Part shown: in pieces, positions 13,171 through 13,278 of the stretch | Position numbering within the stretch: the stretch's first letter is position 1 | How the letters are laid out: each line of letters begins with the position of its first letter | Source of the DNA: Planctomycetota bacterium | GTDB taxonomy: Bacteria; Planctomycetota; UBA1135; GCA-002686595 | Length of the DNA: 13,278 bases | NCBI GenBank assembly: GCA_004296785.1 | Contig: SCVU01000320.1 | Location: 1 to 13,278 of the forward strand | Direction: 5' to 3' | The notes under the pieces: generated by a model | Seen by the model: the letters and a program-made list of their open reading frames with translations, nothing else | What the model was told of the DNA's origin: nothing | Database searches by the model: none | Made by a program: the position numbers and the translations under genes

Positions 13171-13278
13171 CGAACGGGTCGAGCGTCTCGGACGGAGCGC
13201 GGATGTACCGAGCCCGCCTCGACTCCGCCGACTTGGCGTGATTTGAGCCCGCCTCGATTCCGGCGCGCTCGCAGCGCG
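13171..13278. other. Non-coding end of window with an 18-bp direct repeat
   Basis: The 108 bases after deoA contain no gene I can support and no intrinsic terminator. GAGCCCGCCTCGACTCCG (13210-13227) recurs at 13245-13262 with one change (C to T), a 35-base period. Whether more copies follow beyond the window is unknown. Confidence 0.4.

Noticed and set aside
13204..13262. Possible CRISPR or short reading frame at the window end
   Set aside because: There are only two repeat copies with a 17-base spacer, too short for CRISPR spacers. The ATG frame at 13204 has 12 codons and no ribosome site.

Overview
The window is very GC-rich double-stranded bacterial DNA with densely packed genes and no rRNA, tRNA, insertion sequence, phage gene or convincing CRISPR array. 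Two secreted proteins end in a Gly/Pro/Asn-rich beta-type module, and large secreted subtilase and propeller proteins are present. This style is best known to me from Planctomycetota, so that phylum is my inference for the source. A search would be needed to confirm it.

Layout. (1) Positions 2-154 hold the 3' end of a forward cupin gene, convergent with what follows. (2) Positions 178-6711 hold four genes on the minus strand, all predicted to be exported. In transcription order they are a zinc-metalloprotease-like lipoprotein with a HEAT-like tail (6711-5524), a subtilisin-family S8 protease with an inserted beta-sandwich domain (5467-3122), an unrecognised exported protein (3033-1951), and a seven-bladed PD40/TolB-type propeller (1884-178). 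The propeller and the protease share a C-terminal motif with identical internal spacing. (3) Positions 6712-6808 form a short divergent promoter region with a 16-bp perfect palindrome. (4) Positions 6809-10116 hold two forward glycosyltransferase genes overlapping by 4 bases: a protein with two GT2 domains, then a GT2 protein with a TPR-like tail. (5) Positions 10305-10625 hold a small unrecognised gene that starts at TTG behind a strong Shine-Dalgarno. Its 3' end is followed by a degenerate copy of itself. (6) Positions 10694-13170 hold phosphopentomutase (deoB) and pyrimidine-nucleoside phosphorylase (deoA), overlapping by 4 bases. They form a two-step nucleoside salvage unit: DeoA releases (deoxy)ribose-1-phosphate and DeoB converts it to the 5-phosphate. 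(7) Positions 13171-13278 are non-coding and carry an 18-bp direct repeat at the window edge.

The minus-strand block looks like an envelope or extracellular set, the glycosyltransferases look like surface or protein glycosylation, and the deo pair is core metabolism. I do not see a clear new defence or mobile system. The points most worth a second look are the shared C-terminal module on the secreted proteins, the domain insertion in the subtilase, the overlapping leader reading frame and hairpin at the deoB start, and the unrecognised 106-residue protein. Most long reading frames antisense to these genes are artefacts of high GC content.
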